Origin: Andrena cerasifolii
Taxonomy: Eukaryota; Arthropoda; Insecta; Hymenoptera; Andrenidae
NCBI RefSeq assembly: GCF_050908995.1
Contig: NC_135121.1
Span: 11,346,001-11,410,000 of the forward strand
Length of the DNA stretch: 64,000 nucleotides
Direction of reading: 5' to 3'
The position numbers and the translations under genes were made by a program. Positions 58,393 through 64,000 of this stretch are shown here, one piece after another (positions within the stretch are counted from its first letter, which is position 1; the number at the start of each line of letters is the position of its first letter). The notes under the pieces are model-generated. The model saw only the letters and a program-made list of their open reading frames with translations. It ran no database searches and was not told where the DNA came from.

Positions 58393-60820
58393 CGCGGGCA
58401 ACGGCACGGCAGTGAATCGTATTACAGGAGAGCTGAAATACAGCCAGACGGTGTGCCAAGTAAAATTCGTGGAATCGATACGAGTAGTAATCAGGAAGAA
58501 ACATTTCAATAACGACGACGAAGCATAGAATGCATGTAATTAGTTATTCCTGTATCCCTCAGCCAGAATTCTTGCCCCGAAACTACCCCGTAATCTTGGC
58601 CATCTTCCAAACGACAATCTCGCTTTAAAAGAAGCACAATCCCGTCGCGGTAGCATTTGCGAATTTAATAAACAACTCGTTGCGCCGGAATATCCAGCAT
58701 CCGCCGAAACGAGACGGGCGCTGATCGCTCGCACGTGCGCCGAGTTGCGAGGGGTGTCGCGCCCATTTAAGGGGCGGAAATTATTAAATCAGCCCGTGTC
58801 CCTAATTAAAACCGAGTCGCAGCCGATTCGGAATCAAAACGAAAGTTACGAGAAGGCGTGGGAGGGCCACTGCGGTTGGCCAGCGCCGCTGCTGCGGAAA
58901 TAATCGAGAGCTGCGCCCTTGGCACGACCCTCCTGTTCGGTAGCCGCGCGCCACCCTTTCTACTGTCCGCGTCCACCTATAAATAACATCTCTTACGCAC
59001 GTTGGAGCAATTTTCTCGCAGAGATACCGCCGGAAACGATCCCGGCTGCATGCATAATCGTAATGAGCCCGAGCTGCGGGCGAAAATTCGGGCGAAATAA
59101 TTGCGCGTCTGCGGCGGAACACGCGTCCCTCGTTATCAGATGGCGGGAAAAAGTCTCGTCGGCCTTTCCAGTCGTTAACGGTCTTCCAACCGTTCGTGCG
59201 CCTAAATGGAGCCCGGCTACTTTACTCGCATTGAAATTCCGAGAGGGTTTCGCGGCTGAATTCGATTGCGTCCCGTTTCGACGCTTCGAACAACGGTCAC
59301 GCGATCGGATAGCCGGTGATGCGAACGGGCCAACCCTGCGCCCCCCTGTCGCGGCGTTGTCAGCGGAGCGCTAACACTGTTTGTTGCTCGACGACTGTGG
59401 TGGATACGCCCCGACGTGGACGCTCGCGCGAACGGGATGATCTCCGCGAAGTGGTTGGCGACGTTTATCGCCGATTGCAGTGACACCAGTCTCGAAGAGA
59501 GACGCCTGTTCCGCGTTTAATCGCGGCGCGCGTTGTCTCCTCTCGCAAGGATTCCCGCCCAGCGGCTTTCCAAGCGTGTAAACTGGTACCGCGAAGCCTG
59601 TCGCCCGGTGTGGTCCGACAAGTTGAAGCCAGTAATCGGCGATTCTCGAGTAAACGAGCCGCGAAGAGGATGGAAAGAAGAGGGAGGAGGGTCGCGTTAC
59701 AGCGACGTCCGCCGGGCCACGGGGGAAGGGAAGATTAACATAGAGACGAGGAGGACGCCTTGGGTCTTTTCCGCGTGAGTTATGTTGCCGTGATCCGACG
59801 CTACGTGCGCCAGGCTTCCTCGTCCCCGACCGCGTCACGTAGCTGAATTACCTTGCATTAACCATCGCGTCATAAAACGAACGTCATTCTCGCCCTTGAT
59901 GGTCCGTGGGATGCGATTCGATTATTCCCCGCGGCCTCGTAACATCGTTATCGCTCTTTTGTTTAGAGTAATTGGTTTCTTTGATTAGACGGACAGAGGG
60001 TGGGGGGGGGGGGGGGAGGAATCGTTTCGACGGGTAGGGTAGGTACTTTGTTCGCAATTGGAGCGGAGCGAGATCCTCGAACGATTTCACGCAGGTTGGA
60101 CTCGCGCGGGGAGCATCGAGAGAGAGAGAGGATTCTCCATGGTCGAGGAGGTTTAAAAAGAGTCTCTGAGAATGGTAAAGCGACGCGGCGTGGCTCGAAA
60201 GCGACTAAAATGGATCCCCCTTAGCGTGGGTCGAGTGAGGCGCGCGTCGCTCGCGTTCAACTCGCGAGCACGGCAATTGATGACTGTTGCTGGACGCCGC
60301 TGGGTCAGAGAAAGCGGACAAATTGAGAACGATGTGGGAGGAAAATACTGTTTGAGAACGGCTGTAGTCGAGGCTCTGTACGTTGCCCGTGCATCGGCGA
60401 TATTTCATAATCCACGCTCGTCCGGCGAGATTCACTCCGGTCGGTATCCCCTGGAAACGGCGACTCGTCCGTTCCGCTGCAGGAAATGCGAGATGGTAGG
60501 CAGAACGATAATCGCGAGGACGCCCATCGATGGCATTACCCGCGGCTGTTTGCAAACAGCAATAATCATCTTCGTGACGCGTATTAGCTGCAGGTAGCGA
60601 GGTGGTTGCGTACACTGCAACGTGCACACGCCAACGCGTGCGTCGGTCCAGTTTCTATGTATCACTTAACCGGGAGATACGGCCTGGCTCGGTGTGCCAC
60701 GCTAATACTGAAATAATGCCGCACCGGGTCTACGCGGACCGAAATCGCCAACGCCACTCCCCTGTCGACAGAGTGCTCGCCTACGCTTCGCTGCCACTTC
60801 TCGATACGTAGGGCAGAGTC
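58393..60820. other. GC-rich non-coding DNA
   Basis: CpG-rich sequence with short overlapping frames and a G15 run at 60002-60016. No recognisable gene is seen. Confidence 0.45.
60002..60016. repeat. Poly-G run (15)
   Basis: Fifteen consecutive G residues. It could form a quadruplex or reflect a sequencing homopolymer of uncertain length. Confidence 0.8.
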
Positions 60821-61990
60821 GTGCAGTACCGACCAGCTTACAGTACCGACCGAAGCGAGTTCTCGCTACTTCGACCAGATATTAGCACTTTATTTTTATT
60901 AATAATTGAAAATCACGATTCTCTATAACCTATTACGGGGTCATATTATTTATTAAGTGACCGCACACCAGTGAATGACTGTTAGGCAAAGAAATGTCAG
61001 TTATAAATTTAAACATTATTATATGCTTGTAAATGGAGTGTAGTTGCACTTTTAATATCCTATATTTTTTTTGGTTACTCCTATTAAGCAAACATTAATA
61101 AATACAATTCTTATTAAAGGTATGCGGTCATTTACTGGGCTTCTATACGTTTTGAGTTTTATAATTGTATTTTTTTTTAATTGCGATAAGAATAACTAAT
61201 TATTTTTATAGAAATTTTAAGGAAACTAAATTTAAATGCAATTTCAAAAATTGTTTTGTTGTTATACATAAATATATCAAGTATTAATCTCAAAGGTTCA
61301 TAGATTCAACAATTCGGTCATTCACTGGTTGGTTTACCCTACGTTGATATTCAGTGGGTTAAATGTTATTTTTTAAAGCTAATCTTGTGTTTCTCACGTG
61401 AGTAAATGATTTTGGTCTATTAGCTATACTATCTCTAGTCTATTAAGTTTACTAAAACGCCCTAGTTTTACAATATTTTTTCTACATAATATATCATGAT
61501 CTAAAATGTTTCCCCGTGTTTGTCGTACAGTACCGACCAATAGACTGTCAACCAGTAGAGACCAAATTTTTCTTATCTGTAAGTTTAATCTGTTAGTAAT
61601 TCAAATTAATTTATAAGATGTTCATTTAGCCTTCTTTCTACCTTGTCCTGCAGAAAAATAAAGTAAATAAGGATAGGTATGATAACCTAACAAACAGAAA
61701 GCTATGATTTAATGAAGAAGTTATCCAGTATGTTATTTGCAGGCACAGTTGGGAATTAACTACATAAAAATTATTTAAATAAGGATCAAACAAAAGTCAC
61801 TTTAACTTTAGATTATCCGACGAATAAAGTTAATTTCTTTATTCGATGAGAATTTATTCGACGGACAAAGTTAACTTTTTTATTCGTTATTCGAAATTTC
61901 ATTTAAAAATTATTAAATTTCACAAAAATAATTTCTCTCCTCTTATTAAGTTCCATCCATACTACAAACACGTTTTTGAATTTCTGATTT
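60821..61990. repeat. AT-rich island with recurring short words
   Basis: CAGTACCGACC occurs twice at the left edge (about 60825 and 60841) and once near the right (about 61528). CCAGTGAATGAC-type words recur on both strands (about 60969, 61125 and 61314). Near the end, two copies of a unit of about 32 bp containing AAAGTTAA and TTTATTCG lie in tandem (61817-61849 and 61857-61890). These patterns fit a decayed transposon, perhaps hAT-related by its ATTATCCG/ATTCG words, but no termini were found. Confidence 0.4.
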
Positions 61991-64000
61991 TTATCGACTC
62001 TACCCCGTACACAGTTGGCTTTACGATACGGCGCCCTAATACCGCTATTTTCAACAATCACGAAGCAACTGCAAATTGTTCGCGGATTCGTGGGTACGCC
62101 AGGTATCATGGCCCTGATAGTTTAATTGCTAGATAATATCGACTTCCTGTGACGGTGAAACGTCGAGCCAACGATAGCCAGAAAGGGAAACGCGTCGCAG
62201 GAGATACGCTTCGCGACCCATCGAGATCCATCTTCCCTATTGTGCAGCCTGCTCCTGATGAACTTCGAAGGCATTGAAAAGTCAATTCAACGTTATTCAT
62301 GGACGCTTGAAACTTTAGTCCTCTCAACGATGATGGATGCCCCGGCGAAACGAAATACCAACTCGGCGCCGCCGGCGAGTGTAGTAATGATAATAATTAA
62401 TGCCCCAAGTTTCTGACGTCGAATCGAGCGTCAGAATCTCGGGACTCCTCGAATTAATCTCGTCTACTTTCGGCCACCTCCCCCGCGGGAGATGCTCCTC
62501 TCCCAGCCCCATCGGCTGCCAAGGTTCCCCGCGATCTTTTGGGAGCGAAGGAGCGGCCGATGGGCAGAGAATTTGCTTTTTTAAAACGATTAGCCAAACG
62601 TTTCGGCCGTCAGCGGCCTCGGAACTGGATTAACGCAATTCCCGCGACGTTTCGGGGTTGGTTCGCGCTAATCTGGTTACTTAGCGTTCGGAGCTCGACA
62701 AAAGGGATTCGCGGAACCGCCAAGTTTCCCCGCGGGATTAAAACTAGTTAATTTAAACTCTCCCTCTCTGTTGGCGAAGGGCGACGTCTCGCGAAGGTTC
62801 ACCCGAAGGACATTCCTCAGCTGGCCCGTCTAAACACGTCTCCTCGTCTCTCTTTCAACCCACCCTCGCTGAATCTGACCTCAGACTGTCGCTGGAATAA
62901 CCATCGACGGCAGCCTACGCCGTCGGTTCGCGACGCAATTTTATGGCGGCTTCTCCTGGTCCTGGGCTCGTTTTTATCGTCCAATTTCGATTGACGAAGC
63001 CTCGGGTCTCGAAGAAAGGCATTTCGGGGTTTAATAGTTCGTCGGCTGGCTCCTCCGAAATGCGAAACGGGCACATTTCGCGAGTACATTAAACGAATCC
63101 GGCCAGCCGTAAATACGAGCCGGGGCGACATTCGTTTCGGGAGGAATGGCGAACGTCGTGAATTTCGGGACGGCGACGTTATGAAATTTCGCGTAACGCG
63201 ACTCGCTAGAGCTCACCCCCTATTTCTGTTCTGTTTTTTTTTTCACCCTGCCGTTATACGGGGTACGTATTTATTCTGGCGAGCGCGACACGTAGGCTGT
63301 CTCCAGGTTCTCGTAATGAAATTACCGGACGCGTGAGGCCCCCCCAGCACGCGTTTCCACGCGACTATTGTCACACGACTAACATTACGCATCGTGATAA
63401 AGCCTGGCTCGCGCTTTCCCGAGCCGAAACCGCGAGCTGCTAACCCGGTCGCTGCCTGTACTCGTATTTATTACCACCGCCACGCAATTTCCGTGCGCGT
63501 ACACTGCTTGCCGCCAAAAACCGACCAGTGCGACGCGATTTTTTTGGCGACCGCCAGTCCTGCGAGCTCGCAATTTCATTAGAGGGGACGTCCGCCTTCG
63601 TGCACGCGGAACATCAGTTCTAATTCACGAATTCGGCCGAATTTCAGCCGGTGCTGGCGTCTAGCTCGGGCCTCGAGCCCGTTGTCACGGATTATTTCGA
63701 GCAGCGGGGGCTTGTCGTTGCTCCCGGATGCAGCCACCGCGAGATTTATCGCGCGAAATCGTACGACGCGCTTCCAATTAACTCTCGAGTAATTCCTGAC
63801 CGAGTCTCAGCTCTGCGCGCTTCCTGGTGGCCTACAAAACAATGGACGACGAGTTCGCAGGCCTTCTCCTATGGGTCCGTCACATACACCGTTGCCTGCC
63901 CTTGTCGTGGCTCTGTTTCCATACACTCGCGTTCGCAGTTCGGATACAGGAATCCATGATCAGTCTGTTTGTCGCGGGAACGTGGAAATCGGGGTGTCCT
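61991..64000. other. GC-rich non-coding DNA to window end
   Basis: CpG-rich sequence with short overlapping frames. No recognisable gene, RNA or inverted repeat is seen. Confidence 0.45.

Overview
This window looks like nuclear, mostly non-coding DNA from an insect. A hymenopteran (bee, wasp or ant) is my best guess. It is GC-rich and full of CpG over most of its length, without the CpG loss seen in heavily methylated genomes. Sharply bounded AT-rich islands of 0.3-1.2 kb interrupt it. No reading frame of convincing length with a recognisable cellular protein domain was found. The many long open frames in the GC-rich parts fit stop-codon depletion by base composition. The organism assignment is inference; the base composition and repeat content are read from the sequence.

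Most AT-rich islands are mobile elements or their debris. From left to right: a degenerate Transib-like (RAG1-related) transposase fragment with one terminal end (2.6-3.0 kb); a GC-rich foldback element with 66-bp arms (5.0-5.3 kb); a Transib-like MITE with RSS-heptamer-like ends and a 5-bp target duplication (6.6-7.3 kb); a hAT-like MITE with an 8-bp duplication and a GA microsatellite core (8.8-9.2 kb); a foldback ending at TTAA (11.1-11.6 kb); a 5'-truncated non-LTR retrotransposon with reverse-transcriptase motifs, split by a 713-bp TTAA foldback (14.0-15.6 kb); a lone Transib-like end (21.87 kb); Tc1/mariner-like debris (29.2-29.7 kb); a lone hAT-like end (34.5 kb); a run of hairpin and foldback elements (36.9-37.9 and 39.1-39.8 kb); a 722-bp hAT foldback with a perfect 8-bp duplication (46.6-47.4 kb); two copies of one TTAA element in opposite orientation about 1 kb apart (52.8-55.3 kb); and a mariner-like MITE (57.9-58.4 kb). 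Islands at 17.8, 41.8, 50.0 and 60.8 kb are repeat-like but unassigned.

Two places may belong to host genes. A 131-nt open frame at 18585-18715 runs into a strong tandem splice donor, and about 650 nt at 51.3-51.96 kb reads like an untranslated first exon ending at a donor. Neither is proven. If real, the window holds promoters and long introns of one or two plus-strand genes, with the GC-rich DNA as intron or regulatory sequence. Two small clusters of homeodomain-type sites (7.44 and 16.95 kb) fit a regulatory reading but are not proof of one.
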